Part shown: piece by piece, positions 23,457-36,651 of the stretch
How the letters are laid out: the number at the start of each line of letters is the position of its first letter
Position numbering within the stretch: the first letter of the stretch is position 1
Assembly: GCF_009870125.1 (NCBI RefSeq)
Contig: NC_046683.1
Location: 21,213,001 to 21,277,000, forward strand
DNA: 64,000 nucleotides
Direction of reading: 5' to 3'
DNA from: Drosophila pseudoobscura
Taxonomy: Eukaryota > Arthropoda > Insecta > Diptera > Drosophilidae
The notes under the pieces: model-generated
Seen by the model: the letters and a program-made list of their open reading frames with translations, nothing else
Told to the model about the DNA's origin: nothing
The model's database searches: none
Translations under genes and position numbers: made by a program

Positions 23457-24914
23457 TCATTTGGAAATAATTATAAAGCTGCGACACGCATCTAAATTTT
23501 TTTCTTTGCACATTCCCATCGGAAAGCGCGCGATTGACCATTGATTTGAAATGTATGTACATATGCATAATGTATGCATATTTATTTTAGTATATATATA
23601 TTTTTTTTAAATCGCATATTTAAAAAATGGCATTATTTTAGTTCAAATTCCTTTTTTATACATATGTGATAAACACAGAAGTCGAAAGCCGGCGTTTACA
23701 TAATATTTGTATAATTTAATCAACCTGTCTAAAATAAGGATATTAATGTGTATTTTGTATTGTAATATTTTATATTGTGTAGTATAAACCAAAAAATAAC
23801 AGCTTTTATTTTTTTCACGCTCAAGTGTCCCTCAAGCTCACCCATCCTGCCCATTCTTCATTTATTTTTTGACGGTCAGGTCTGTTCATCAATAAGCTGA
23901 AGACTCAAAAAAAAGCCCAACTCAAATTAAAACGACCTGGAAGCACAACAGACATCAAAGCAGTAATCAAAGCTCTGAAACGGAAAAGCATACAATCAGA
24001 TATTTTTGTGAAAACATTTTTTGCGTGTTATAATAACACATTCAAAGCACTTCTCTGCTGGCTGGCTCATGATAACGCGGCGGTAGCCGAACGTCAGAGC
24101 CGTAGACCCTGGGATTTAGTTTTCTGTGTTCGCTTTTTAGCATGTTCGCAGTATGAACTGGAACATCTATATACCGTTTAGTTAGTGGCTACACACACAC
24201 AAGCCACACTTGATAGCTAACATGAGTTATGTTACCCATCGATAGTTGAGCTAGACAAATCAGAATTCGTGCTTACACTTGCACAAAGTCGATTTATTGA
24301 GTTTGAGTTGATACGTGTTTTTCCAACAAAATTTTATAGCTCAACCAAATTGTTAAAATGGTTGATCTATTAATAAAATGAGTTTAAAGTATTTTTTTTA
24401 ACGATTATATGTATATTTACACCACTTCCCCCAACCATAATATTTACGCGCCAAATCTTAATTTTTGATCTAGTAGTATTTTTTGGTACTAGTGGGGATA
24501 GTTGCGACGATATTTTGTAAGGATTTTCGTATATACAAATGTTATCCCAAGTCAAAAAACAATATATTCGAATTATTACTTATATCTACATGCTAATTAA
24601 ATAATCGATTCACATTTTATATTCCATTTTTCACCAGACTTCAAGACCAATCTACAGTTCAAGATAGCGATAGCACGCAACGAACCGATAAATTATTGGG
24701 GCATCTGGTTACACTGACGGGTACACGTAGAAAACAAACAGACGACGTTTTATGTTTAAAACCAAGTATCGCAATGCAATAACGTGCCGAAATCAGCAAC
24801 AAATCCCCACCCGCCGGCTTCCAAGTGTCCGGGAACAGGCGACACATTCGTGTAACTGCGACAAAAGCAGGCAAGGGCCAGCGACAGCTACGACGATCCG
24901 ATCCGGACACCAAC

Positions 24915-26528
24915 ATGTTGGGCGGCAAGCGGACAAGCTCTCGTCATGTTGCCGTTGTATTGATGATGTGCCTGTTCTGGTACGTCATCTCGTCAAGCAA
25001 CAATGTGATTGGAAAAATGGTGCTCAACGAATTCCCCTTCCCCATGACCGTCACCCTGGTTCAGCTCTGCAGTATCACGCTGTACAGTGGTCCCTTCTTT
25101 AACCTGTGGCGTATACGAAAGTACCAGGAAATTCCGCGCGCCTATTACATGCGCCTGATCGTCCCGCTAGCTATTGGCAAGCTCCTCGCCTCAGTCACCT
25201 CTCACATATCGCTGTGGAAGGTCCCTGTCTCCTATGCACACACTGGTGAGTAGCCACATCCATGCATATCAAAAAAAAAAAAACCCTCGTTCAACACGTC
25301 AGCAACACTGGTGCCAACATTAACTTAACCCTCTCACACGCACGCACCCGCACGCACCTCTCGACGACCCAGTCAAGGCGACGATGCCTCTCTTCACCGT
25401 TGTGCTGACGCGCGTCTTCTTCAACGAGAAGCAACCAACCCTTGTGTACCTGAGTCTGCTACCCATCATCACTGGTGTTGGCATTGCCACAGTCACGGAG
25501 ATCTCATTCGATATGCTGGGCCTAGTCAGTGCCCTCATCTCCACCATGGGCTTCTCCATGCAGAACATCTTCTCCAAGAAGGTAGGTCCATTGCCACTTC
25601 TCAAAGTCCCATGCTAATGAATTCTTATCACACTTTCAGGTGCTCAAGGACACCAACATTCATCATCTGCGGCTGCTCCATCTGCTGGGAAAGCTGTCGC
25701 TGTTCATTTTCCTACCCATCTGGCTGTACATGGACAGCTTAGCTGTCTTTCGCCACTCGGCTATTGTAAGTACTTCTTGGCTCGCTTCAGTGTGGAGGAT
25801 GGCAGACATAGAGAGCGATCTCCAATAAAGCAATCAATTATCTTATCTTAATTGAAGTGGTCTCTTCCGTTTCGTTGAATATTTGAAAATAGAACTCCCG
25901 CAGAAATATGTACGAAGACGGAAAAAGTTCATTTTAATCAAGTGAAGTAGAACATCCAGCTGCTGATGTTTCCAACTCGACTTTCCATTCCATTCCCGTT
26001 CATTTTGACCACTATTTTAAATTTCATATTAAAAAAATTACAAATTTTCAATTGCAGAAGAACATGGACTACCGCGTGATTGCCCTGCTGTTTGCTGACG
26101 GCGTCCTGAACTGGCTGCAGAACATCATTGCGTTCAGCGTACTGTCGTTGGTCACACCGTTGACGTATGCAGTGGCTAGCGCCTCGAAACGGATATTCGT
26201 TATTGCTGTCTCGCTGGTCATACTGGGCAATCCCGTAACGTGGGTCAACTGTCTAGGCATGACGCTGGCCATTGTCGGTGTTTTGTGCTACAATCGCGCC
26301 AAGCAAATCACAAGGTCCAAAGAGCCGCCGACGCTGCCGCTATCGCAAAGCAATCACATTAAGTATACGCCGCTACAGCAGCAAACCGATCCGTACTACC
26401 GCGGTGCCTTGAACGGCAAGATGTCGAATGGACTGCACAAGCCGGGCTCGGCTTTGAGCGGCAACAGCCTGTTGGCCAACGGGAGTGGAATGCCCAGCGG
26501 GACGGCCACACGCTTGCTCTTCGTTTAG
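24915..26528 (+). CDS. SLC35E1-like nucleotide-sugar/triose-phosphate-type transporter
   Basis: Exons 24915-25245, 25373-25581, 25640-25765 and 26058-26528 give 378 codons. It belongs to the drug/metabolite transporter superfamily, TPT/SLC35E branch, and is expected in Golgi or ER membranes; the substrate is unknown. About ten membrane helices are visible, starting at [20 protein letters not shown] and continuing through [19 protein letters not shown], a hallmark of this branch. The hydrophilic serine/glycine-rich tail after about residue 315 is variable. The start at 24915 has a good fly context (CAACATG); an in-frame ATG at 24825 would add 30 basic residues and is less likely. An AATAAA at 26865-26870 probably marks the 3' end. 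By position and sequence I think it is the orthologue of D. melanogaster CG14621. Confidence 0.93.
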
Positions 26529-26864
26529 TTATTAGTTAGAGAATCTATTCCCCACTCCCCCTAGGCTAAAAGCTAAATAGTCTAGTAGGATTACCATAAC
26601 CAGATTTACGATACCGATCCCTGGTCACTCCGATCCCCACTCAGCTCTCTGTTCCCCCAGCTATCGACTATGCGTGGATATCCACAGCCGTAATCCCTAA
26701 TTAATGTTGTAAATTGTATTTTTGATAACTTTTTGATGCGTTTTTTAGTGTTTTGTAAATAAGTAGCATGAGACCCCTCCTCCTTCCTTCTCCGTCTTTT
26801 TGTTTTTGAATTTGATGCAGCCTTAAAGTGTATTCAGAGAGCGTGTGCGCATGTTAAATGCCAC

Positions 26865-26870
26865 AATAAA
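26865..26870 (+). terminator. Polyadenylation signal AATAAA
   Basis: A canonical AATAAA about 340 bases after the SLC35E1-like stop codon, in the expected place for cleavage and polyadenylation. Confidence 0.55.
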
Positions 26871-27083
26871 ATGTTGACCATGTACATACATAGACATAGA
26901 AATTGCAAATCACCTTGTGTCCTCATTGAAAAACTCCGATCCCAAGCAGAACCGAACCTCGGTGCACCGCACCAAGCGACCCTTGGCTTACGATTAGCAT
27001 GATGTCTACATAGGAACTAGTCACTAAGCCAAACAAACACCGAAAGCCCCGAACAACCCAACAGCAAGCCTCGGCCTCTCCTC

Positions 27084-28066
27084 CTAAGGAACTGGCTCCA
27101 GCTTGATCCACTCGTTGATGACGTCCTGGTGGTAGCCAATACGCTTTAGTAAAGCCTCGGAGCGCCAATTTGTAGCCACAATCCAGGCGGTCAGCGTTAC
27201 CTGCTCGACTCTGGCTATCCTTCTGGTTATGGCAGCGGCCAGGAGTCCACCCAGGCCTCGTCGCTCAGCCTTCGGCAGAACCTGCAGCATTCTTGAATGA
27301 AGAGAAGCAGGCCATCGTCAGTCGAGATGAACCACGCTGTTTGGGGCTGGACTTACCCCAATCCAGAGAAATCGTTCTGAAAGATCCAGGCTATCAGCTC
27401 GCCCGTGTCGCTGCGACAAGCGCCAATCGTCTTGTTGAATTTGATGAGGGCCCTCAGGTAGGCCAGGGAGCCCTCCCCCTTATTGGGCCATATGGCGTGT
27501 ACCATGGGGGCGTCTTCATCCCTCAGCGGACGCAGCTCGAACTCAGACAAAAGCTCGGGCACCTCGGCGGTACAAGCCCTGGGGTGGGACAGCACCATTC
27601 CGAAGCATTGACGGGCATTGATCGTGGTGACGCCTCTCTGTGCGGCCAGAGCCTTGACACGTTCGCAGAAGGCAAGGTCTACGTTGGTGAGGAGAGCGCC
27701 CCGCGTCCACTCAATCCGTTTCGTCCGCTCCAGGCACTCGAACAGCTCCCGAGCACCCTCCGGCTGCCAGCTGAAGAAGGACACGCTCTGCACTATGTCC
27801 CGATGGAGGCTCACGTAGGTTCCAAACCGTCGAAAGTCCCCCTGGCGATGCGTGTAGAACTGTTTCCTCAGCGAAATGTAAGCGGGATCGTTCCTGGCTA
27901 TACCCGCCGCCGCCAGTTGGCAGTCCCATTTGCGCTGATTGTAGAGCAGAAGATAGTGGAAATTCTGGGGCCCGTATTTCCGCTCGTAGAGACCGAGCAG
28001 CTCGTCGACCTCGTTATCGCTGAGTGGCCGCAAAATATCGATATCCTTATCTGCATTGATGCCCAT
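27084..28066 (-). CDS. GNAT-family (glycine N-acyltransferase-like) protein
   Basis: Two exons, 28066-27357 and 27291-27084, join to 305 codons. The C-terminal half has the GNAT fold of the FR47/GLYAT-like group: the acyl-CoA-binding loop is seen as MLQVLPKAERRGLGGLLAAA, directly after the intron, and it is followed by WIVATNWRSEALLKRIGY, the usual motif B. The N-terminal half (LRPLSDNEVDELLGLYERKYGP) matches the fly-specific family. These proteins are thought to transfer acyl groups from CoA to small amines or amino acids; the substrate here is unknown. A long reverse-strand ORF covers the first exon but is a shadow. It is probably the orthologue of D. melanogaster CG14615, which I recall as lying next to wap. 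Confidence 0.88.
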
Positions 28067-31000
28067 GCTGGTTCTGTCACCTCTGTGTGGTCTGGCTGGG
28101 ACTGTTGTGGTCTGATCGGACTGCCCGCTCGACTTTCAATGTCTCGATGACGGCTTGCCCCGCAGCTAAAACGTCGCAGTTTTCTAATTTGTAAGTCAAA
28201 CTACTAAATTCCAATTCAGCTGATTAGATTTCTCTCGCTCGGCCAGGTGCGGACTTGAACGGCTCATGGGGCTCAGCAAAAGCAGCACAATCGTTTCAAA
28301 GACATCGATGTGTTCGAGTGGTCTGCTCAACATAATGGATGCAGAAATACACTGTAGTATTACATAGGGGCTCATAAGAAATGTAAGAATTTCGTTGAAG
28401 AATAAGCTTATTTTCTGTTTAAATGAAGGATTCTCGTAAAGCCAGCCCTTGTTCGTTTTAGGACGATAGACATACATACTCACATATGTACATATGTACA
28501 CATAAATCACATAAATGTAATTGTTAATGTGTTCCGATTTTGGATTTGAACATTTGATAGAACCTTTCTATTGGCATACATTTTCCGCTCCACTTTCGAA
28601 AAGAGCTCAAATACTTGTGATCGTGTGTTGGAGCCGCAGACGCTCGTGGTTGTGGGCTATTTATGATACAGTCAACGCTAAGTTCAATAGCATGCAAATC
28701 ATTGCCCCCCGTATAGTGTTGTGTTGTGTCGCATATCGAGAACGGCGCGCAGTTATAGTTATTCGTGTGTTATTCGGTATATGTAAATATAAAAACCTTA
28801 TGGGAAAGCATAGAGGTATACGGCTATTGGTAAATCTCATCATGATCTCCAACTGCTTGTTGTCTCAGGTAAGATGATGCGCATGATACACAATGAGCGA
28901 CACAAAGAGATATCGCTGCACCATATGAGGACGTCCTCCATTGCAACCGGAGAACCGGAACAAGCGACCGTACACCATCAACGCTGCCATACCATACGTG
29001 AACCTTATCAGGCCAAACCTGAGCCGCTCATTCAGATTTCTTACATTCAGGAGCAGCAGTGAGCGTTTACAGATCACCGACACACCGACACACCGACAAC
29101 GACAGGACCATAGTTCACCAGACTCTACTCAAAGAGGAGAAGGTCAACAAAAAGGTGGCCATAGCGTAGTCCGAGCAAGGGGAAAGCCACGGCATCCATT
29201 TCGATGTCTGATCCAGGTGGTCTTACCGAATCTCGCTGTTTGTTCCCCCGTCTAGGTCCAGGAACCAGAGTCGAATCCAAAGTCCCTCAGCCGATCACCG
29301 GATTTGATTAAGACGCAAATTCGTTATTTAAAAATGGTTTATTTAAATATTTGTCTGTTTGGTTTGTTTCTTTTATTTTGTTTCGCCCACCTCTGATGTG
29401 CGACATCATACATCATACCTTTTCTTTTCCCGTCTCGTCACGAGTCGTCACGTCTTGTCTCGCCTCATGAATCAATCAATCGGCGTCCTACCATTCCTAC
29501 TTCTCCTAGTGCGCTTGGTTTAACTACCAGCCTGGTACAGATGTCTATATACGATGCTATGTGTGGGTGTTTGTGTATGTATGTATGTATGTATCTATAT
29601 AAATGTGTATCATGTCCATAAATCAGTTGGATAATATAATAATGAAATAAGTATAACAAAAGCAGAGAAAGAAATATATGTACATATATGTATGTATGTA
29701 CGTACTTATGTATATCGTATGTATGAGTAAGAAAGTAATACATATGTATCTGTCTGATCTGGATTTTCTACATGCATGAATGTGAATTTTTTGTTCTTGG
29801 AAACCATTTTGCAAAATCAATGAAGATGTTTCGTACAAAGTATCAAAAACGGTTCAATCCGATTACAGCATCTCTTTATGATGATTTTTGTGTCTTTTTC
29901 TTGTTTTGTTTTGTTCTGTTTTGTTTTATTGTGAAGAGCGGGAGGAGTAGTATTGTTGTATTTGGTTGATTCAGGGTGTAGGCAGGTATCTTACATGTCT
30001 ATAAAAAATCATGCGCTAAGTCTTGTTCAAAATTGTGTTCTTATTTTTTTACTGGCTCTGATTGTTGGTTGGAGTTTTTGTTAAAAAGAGTGGTTCCATA
30101 TTGTATTTACAATACATGATCATCGGATTACACGGCATCGGTATATCTAACACGCCTTCCGCAATATATATGTATAATTATATATATATATATATATCTA
30201 TATATATATATGTATATATCTATGTATATATAAGTTGTGAAATTGCTATAAATTACAAGTTGCATAAAAAAGTCATTCGATTCTTGTTTGGAGAAGTACA
30301 CAGAGACGTGGAGGATTATCTGTGGGAGTCGGTTGGGGTTCGAGTGCAAAATGGAGGCCCCAAAAGCTACGCAACGGCATTCAGTCTCTCTCTCTCTCAC
30401 TGCTGTTCGCTTTCATGCAGACCGCCTGCAGACTGCCTGCAGACTCGCTGAGGCAGCGAGAGATTCTTACAGTTGCCCAGCAGTATTAGGAGGCGACGCT
30501 CTAAAATGTGTCGTCCTGTCCTGTCACGGAGGATTCTTGCCTCCTTTCCCTGCTTATTCACGCTGCGAGAGCTTATTACATTTACTTTTGCAGCTCTCGT
30601 TGCGGGGCAGTAGTGTGTGGTGTGTGGTGTGCGATGTGAGTGTGTTTGTGTGTTGGTGTGATAGGACGATGGCGAGGGCTGTTTGAAAAGTCTGTCTTAA
30701 CGCTTTACTCTTGAAATTATCATATTTCGCTTGTAGTTTGGTTTCTCTTTATCTTTGTGTTTCGTTTGTGTTTTTTTCTTCTTTTTCTTTCGCTTGGTAA
30801 ATGGATATAGCAACAATCTTGTATTCTCTCTCGCTCATATATTTCGGTTTTTTTTTCTCGTTTTAATTGTTTTGTATTTGCGTTTGCTTTAGTTTGTATT
30901 TTAGATAGTATTGTGTTCTAGCTGTGTGTCGTGTGCATTTGGTTTTCTGATTTCAGTTTTATTCGGTAATATATGTAAGTATCTTTTCGCCTATTTAACT

Positions 31001-32036
31001 TATTTGTTTTCTCTTCTCTTCCTTTTATTTTGTTTTGCATTTGCTTAAGTCCATGGTTTTTCTTTTACTGCTGTTTTTCTTTCTCTTTGTTTTTCGGGTG
31101 TTTGGTTCTCGTAGAATTCGTACAAAAAAAAACGAACAAAGTAAACATATTTCGAAAAAGCTTTTTTTCTCTCTTTTTTGTTTAATGTGTTTTTATGTGT
31201 GTGTCTGTGTGTGGGTCTGTGGGTGTGTTGCTGTGGCCAGACACATTAACGGTAACCACATTCTGTGTGGGAAAACGAGGTAGGACATTGTTTCATTTTT
31301 CTTTCATTTAAATAACTGTAGGTTCGTTTCTTTCACTCTCTTCTTTATACTTTTCTTTCCAAATTATGAAATTATTGAAGGCGCCTTTGATTTGTTCTGG
31401 GTTGCGGGCATATGGCCTTTACCAATATGACATTTAACTTTGCTAACTAGCTGCGGGCGAAATATATGCGTCAGCTGGGAGCAGCGCTGCGGGCAGAGAT
31501 TATTGACATTATTTTGTCCCAGTGCCTCGACTGATAGTCGGGAGAGATGTCGTGTAAGGAGACGGCTACGAATACTAGTTTTGCGATTTGTCTCTGATGC
31601 TATCTCTCTCTCTCTCCCTTCGCCGCTAAGTTAGCAAAGTCGAATGTCATATGGCTAAAAGGGGGGTCTCGTCAACGGTTAAATAAACTACAGTTAGAAA
31701 TACATCTTTTGGTTATACCTTATAGATTCCCGACTTATATACTCGTATAATCAACTAAGCTAAGATATCTAAAAATACATACATCCTCCAATCAGAGCGC
31801 GACGCTCTCTATCTATCCTTCTTTAGAATCCTCTTGATCTGTCTCTCTCTCTTTGCCTCATTCTATCCCTCTTGTTCATATCTCTCTCTCTCTCTCTCTC
31901 TCGCTCGTTCTGGAACAAGGCAAACTACAGACAAAAGCTTTCAATTAAACAAGTGACAGATGCGGAGGAACCGATTTAACATAAATCCACTCTTACATAG
32001 CCTTCACTTCAGGTTCATCCGAAATACCAACAGCAA

Positions 32037-32096
<60 letters not shown>

Positions 32097-32225
32097 ATGT
32101 GAGGGTGTGTTCTGCGGATGTGTGGTTCTTGTGGTTGACTGTGCGTTGTTTAGCAATTACATCCAAGTGCTTTAGAGCCACAGCCACAGCCAAAGGCAGG
32201 AGGCAGGCAGGGATAAAATTGACTC
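28067..32225. other. Repeat-rich intergenic region, no gene supported
   Basis: The stretch holds TA-, GTAT-, CT- and poly-T-rich tracts (for example (TA)n at 30175-30230 and (TC)n near 31880-31902). A 62-codon ORF (28874-29062) and overlapping frames near 28.9-29.2 kb have no domain. Part may be 3' untranslated sequence of wap. Confidence 0.45.
32038..32094. repeat. (GT)n microsatellite
   Basis: An uninterrupted run of about 28 GT units lies 130 bases downstream of the wap stop codon, so it may be transcribed in the wap 3' untranslated region. Confidence 0.95.
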
Positions 32226-33480
32226 TTAGACTCGGAGGATCTCGCACGCTTTGTTGTAGCAAATGGCTATCCAATCGGGCTGTGTGGCGCCCCATTGAAT
32301 CTGATTGACTTCGCCCTCGGCAGCTGTATAGGCTAAAATTGGATCCTCGATTGCGCGTGGCATTTGTTGTATATCCCAGATCAGTGCTTGGTGATCATCA
32401 CCGGCAGTGCAGATGTGACAGGAACTGCAAGCAAACAAGATCAAATTAGTGGGGGGAAGCCCAGTCGAAGATCCAGGAGCAGCCCATCAATATCGTCTAG
32501 AGCCGACAGTACTTACCTATGCGGCGCCCACGCAATACCGTTGACGCACGCTCTGTGATTGCTCAGTCTTGCAACGGGAGTACAAGGAACACGAACATCT
32601 AAAATAATAACTTCGCACGAGTCCATGGCAACTGTGGCTAAGTAATTCGGATCTTGTTTGTTCCAAGCCAGACGCAGTAGCGCCGTGTGGGCAGGATCCT
32701 GCAAAAGACAAGCAAGGGCATGACGTTAAATGGGATTCTTGCCGGCCGTCCCACTCAGGTCCACGTACCTCATAAATAATGGTTGAATGCTCCAGATGCC
32801 TCAGATCGAACATGCGCACCGATCCATCGGCACCCACGGAGGCGAACATGTCCCGTCCACCGCCAGCACGTGAGAATGCGATGTCATAGACCTCCTTGTC
32901 GTGGGCTATCAGCTGCGTCTTCACATGTCCCGCCACATAGACGCGGGCGTGCGGTTGGCCCGTTTCGAGGCCCCAGATGGTGCATGTTGTGTCTATGGAG
33001 GAGGTGCCCACCAGATTGGGATCCACCTCGTTCCAGTCGAACGACGTGAGCGGAGCACAAAAGTCGCTGTTCTTGTTGTTGTTCAGAACGCACTCAAGTC
33101 TTGTATCCGGCTCGCCGGCACGCCACACGCGCAGATAGTCGCCGCTGGTGGCTAGCAAATCGGGATAAACGCCTTTCGAGTCCGGTATCCACATTATTTT
33201 TGTCGTCGGATATGGATGATCAAAGGTGCTGAAGGAAACAAGATTATCAATCGTTCAGCGGAGAGCAGCCAAAGCCAAGCCAAGCCAACCTTTTAGCACT
33301 AAATTCGCTGGTGTCCTCGTCCAAGCTGATGATTTGCACTTTATTGTTATACTCCTCGATGAAGCTGCCCAGGGCAAGGCGGAACCGCTTGTCCGGTCGC
33401 ACACTCCAGTTCATGGAATAGAGCGGCCATGGTGCGAGATATTTGTAGATCTCCTTGCGTTTTCCGGCAGTCGATGACAT
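32226..33480 (-). CDS. wap: WD40 scaffold DCAF7/WDR68 (wings apart)
   Basis: Exons 33480-33290, 33228-32769, 32698-32517 and 32424-32226 give 343 codons, the same length as vertebrate DCAF7. The protein is an almost invariant seven-bladed WD40 propeller that scaffolds DYRK and HIPK kinases and acts as a CUL4-DDB1 substrate receptor. Blocks such as [48 protein letters not shown] and [20 protein letters not shown] are nearly identical to animal orthologues. The ATG at 33480 follows a TTTTCCAG acceptor, so a 5' untranslated intron is likely, and upstream in-frame Mets are not needed. In flies the gene is wings apart, required for muscle attachment and, through the DYRK Minibrain, for growth. The assignment is secure. 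Confidence 0.96.
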
Positions 33481-34125
33481 AACTGGAAAAGAGTCGTATG
33501 GGTCCATGAATACGTCTGTTCTTGGCCTGGTTTTGGGTTCCCCCAAGGGAACGGAACGCCTCACTCACCTGAACAGTATATTGGAATATGACGACTGAGA
33601 GATGCTGAGGAGATGTTGCTTGAGGTGTGGGGCTCAATCAATGCTGCACTGGGAACGGGGTTTTGCCAAAAGGTGTCCCCCACAAGACTGTCGAAGATGG
33701 TGGGAGGGTCTGAGCGGGTGGTGGGCGACAATTGACAATGGCAATGACGATGACGATGGCGATGGCGAGATGACGACACGAATCAAAAATTGCGAAAAAT
33801 TAACAAAAAGCCAACGTGCACTTTGGTTTACTGCCAGAAACATGGAACAAAAATAGCAATCAGTATTATATTATATGAATTCGAAGAGTTTTCTTTTGTA
33901 GTTTGTGTTTAAAGCAGACTTTTCTCACTTCATTTTGCCCGAGTATTGTGTCGGCGGCGGCTCTGGCGACTGCAGTGTTGCCAGTTCAGCCTTTTTCCGG
34001 CTAGAATTGGGTGCTTGAATGTCCAACAAGCTGATTCGGTCAATTTGCAGCTGGCCAAGACGGGTAGCTATAAAAGATCATTTCCAATTAGTGTTTTGCC
34101 TATTTAATACACCCCAAGTCGCCAC

Positions 34126-34197
34126 TTCAGTGTAGCCAACTTTTCGCATTTCGCGGAAAATCTTCAGCCAGCTATTCCCCGAGTTGGCAACACTGAA
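34126..34197. repeat. Inverted repeat with GTTGGCAACACTGA arms
   Basis: TTCAGTGTAGCCAAC (34126-34140) pairs with GTTGGCAACACTGAA (34183-34197) at 14 of 15 positions around a 42-base loop. A third copy of the core (CAGTGTTGCCA) occurs near 33971. Confidence 0.7.
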
Positions 34198-34542
34198 TGT
34201 AATGCGACGCGACAATTTGCGGCCTGCGATTTCGATTTGTTTATAAAATGAATGGTGCTGTGGCACGCCGGCAGGCACTACCTGACACGAGGGGCATCAG
34301 AGATGCGGTAACATTGCTTTTCACTAACAAATCGTTTGGGCACAACTGCAAATAAATTCCAAGCGAATTTTAGAACGAAATTTTCACACTAGATACCAGA
34401 GAATAAATTTTCACTCAGAATGTATATACTAGAGATGAACAGGTCTATCGATTGTTTGATGGCCGATAATAGCGATGATTATAACAGCTAGAGTTGGTAT
34501 TTTGGTAATAAACATTAATTGGCATGTTTTAGCTATTTAGGA

Positions 34543-34553
34543 CGGTCACACTG
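34543..34553 (+). promoter_or_regulatory. M1BP motif-1 site
   Basis: CGGTCACACTG matches the Ohler motif 1 consensus YGGTCACACTR bound by M1BP at housekeeping promoters. Its target is unclear: the wap start is 1 kb to the left and the dead zucchini-like copy is to the right. Confidence 0.5.
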
Positions 34554-34887
34554 GTAAAAAAAATCAGATTGTAACGTAATTTTGGGTAAACATCGTAAAT
34601 GTAATATATTCGCTAGCCCATTGTTTTAGTTCGTTCAATTTTGTTCCCCCTCTAGGTCACATACCTTTCCATGTCTTAGATAGTATCGATAAACTAACAT
34701 AATATTGGAAAAAAATACTACAAAACGCGTTTTTGGAGTAGTCAAATTTTGCAAAAGCCTGGGGAAAAAGATATTTATCATCTTATAGACTTTTCAAACT
34801 GTCTTGAGAATAGATATAGATTTGTGTGTTTGATGACGAGGAAAGTAACCGAATTTTGGAAATCAAATTGTGTGCTATTTTTGTATG

Positions 34888-35492
34888 TTATAGTAGTTGG
34901 TTACTTTTGTAGGGTCGTGGCCATTTATGCTCCTTGAGTTCCAGAATCTCTTGCACTCGGGCCACGCCATCCATCACGCAGATCTTATGGTTCATCACTA
35001 CGCTAGTTGTAAAGGTTGTTGTGAAAGGTCCGCGCACGGGCAAACCGCAGGCAGCCAATTCCAATATCTTCAATATCTTAGAATAGGCCATTTCGTGATC
35101 GGTGATAATGCAAATGGACACTCCCCGCTCCAGTGCTCGCTGCATGGCCAAGAATAGATCCATAGAAGTGAATGTGTATATGGCTATATCAATAGAGTAT
35201 TGAGTCATATCGAACAACTTTCTGAAGCTGTGCTTGTTTACACATTCAACAGTTGTGGCGGCTAGCGCTCATGCTTCTTGTACCAAATTACTCTAAGTTC
35301 ATTGAAAAAGAAAGCCTCGTGGACTCGACGGCGTCCATATTTTAATGCTTGAAGTATTAGCTTTGAGGCTAAGGTGGTTCTAGCAAAACTTGTGATGGTG
35401 GCCAGAATCGGGTGCCACTTTACCAAATCAAACATTGCAACAATATCCATTATTAAATATTTTTGTTCTTGCCGCTGTAAACGAGTCCGCAA
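34888..35492 (-). pseudogene. Zucchini-like (PLD6) pseudogene or degenerate paralogue
   Basis: The minus strand encodes a broken copy of zucchini, the mitochondrial-surface phospholipase-D-fold endonuclease that cuts piRNA precursors. The 5' piece (35492-35262) has an N-terminal hydrophobic segment and HEAFFFNELR, ending at a stop codon. After a frame change, the second piece (from about 35240) reads IDIAIYTFTSMDLFLAMQRA, then ITDHEMAYSK and GLPVRGP, all characteristic of fly Zucchini. The catalytic HxKxxxxD motif appears as NHKICVMDG: the first histidine is asparagine, so the active site is lost. The ORF stops about 30 codons later, and the downstream GSxNWT-type C-terminal block was not found. 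No intron is apparent. It is therefore dead or a non-catalytic relic. An intact zucchini must lie elsewhere in the genome. Confidence 0.8.
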
Positions 35493-35509
35493 TAGTGGCG
35501 TTTCGAAAT

Positions 35510-36612
35510 CTATACTTTCCTTCTGATAAAGTTTCTCAAAGATCTAGTTCGTAAAACTCGAACTAGTTCGTAACACTAGAACTATCGGACGATAGCTTGT
35601 ATCGATACCTATTCTGATAAGTACGATATTTCATACAAGGTACATAGTAAATAATTTTGTATGTTAACACTAATAATCATAAGTTAGCAGCAAGGTAAAT
35701 ACAAATGTAGGGTTATAATACTAATACAGACCAACAAAATTAATATCCCTACACTACTGTAATGCGGGTTCTGTGGCTGTGCTGGAAACGGATTTTAAGT
35801 AAATATATGTAGTTTTTGCCGTGTAAATTGACAAAGCTTATAGTGCAACATACAGACAAATATTTCATATTGTTTTTTTTTTACCCTCGCGACCTTGTTT
35901 GCTCGTGATATCTGCTTTGCGTTGTAATTTTATTTGGCTCCCGCTCCAATTTTAGTCGTGTCCGCGCTCTGGTTTTGTGATCAGACGGTAGAAAAATTCA
36001 CAATAGCAATCGTCACTTTTCCACTTTCCATTTTGAGAAAGATATTTGACTTTGCGTAATTCGTACATTGCCTGTTTGCCTATGTGAGTGAACGTTTGTG
36101 TGTTGCGCGAGAGCTCCCGCTCGGTTGTGTGTGTGTCGGTGTCGCCAATAGTGCTATCCTTTTCGCTCGTATACGCTCATCGGCGTTTTTACTACTGCCG
36201 TCCCTTATTCCCCGCTCCCCATTACCCGTTCGCTCTACTCATTTCACTGTCAAACCGACAGCCCCAACACACAATAATTTCATGCGTGTGTGTGTGTATG
36301 TGCTTTTAAGCGCTTTTATAAATAGATTTATTTCGTTTCGTTTTATATTTTGTTGTTGTTGATTATAAATATTTCGATTTTTGACGTTTGGTAAAGCATT
36401 GAAAACGTATATTTAATCGAAAAGAAGCAGAAGCCGCAAATTGGTGAATAAATGAAACGTGGTAAACGATTGGCAAAAAAGTTTACAACGTAATGTGCGT
36501 ATGGATGTGTGTTTGTGTGTGTGAACTTGAAGAATTTCATTTATTTCTTTTCGAAAAGGCATTGCAGTGCGTGCGCGTGCATTTGTATGTGTATCCAATG
36601 GAAACGGTGCGC

Positions 36613-36651
<39 letters not shown>

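Noticed and set aside
27293-28150. 285-codon plus-strand ORF
   Set aside because: It lies antisense over the acyltransferase-like exon, whose domains are clear. It is a shadow frame.
28865-29255. Overlapping ORFs on both strands near 29 kb
   Set aside because: No domain, start context or splice sites, and the frames conflict.
34078-34278. 66-codon minus-strand ORF ending NRQNTNWK
   Set aside because: It covers the inverted repeat and has no similarity that I can name.
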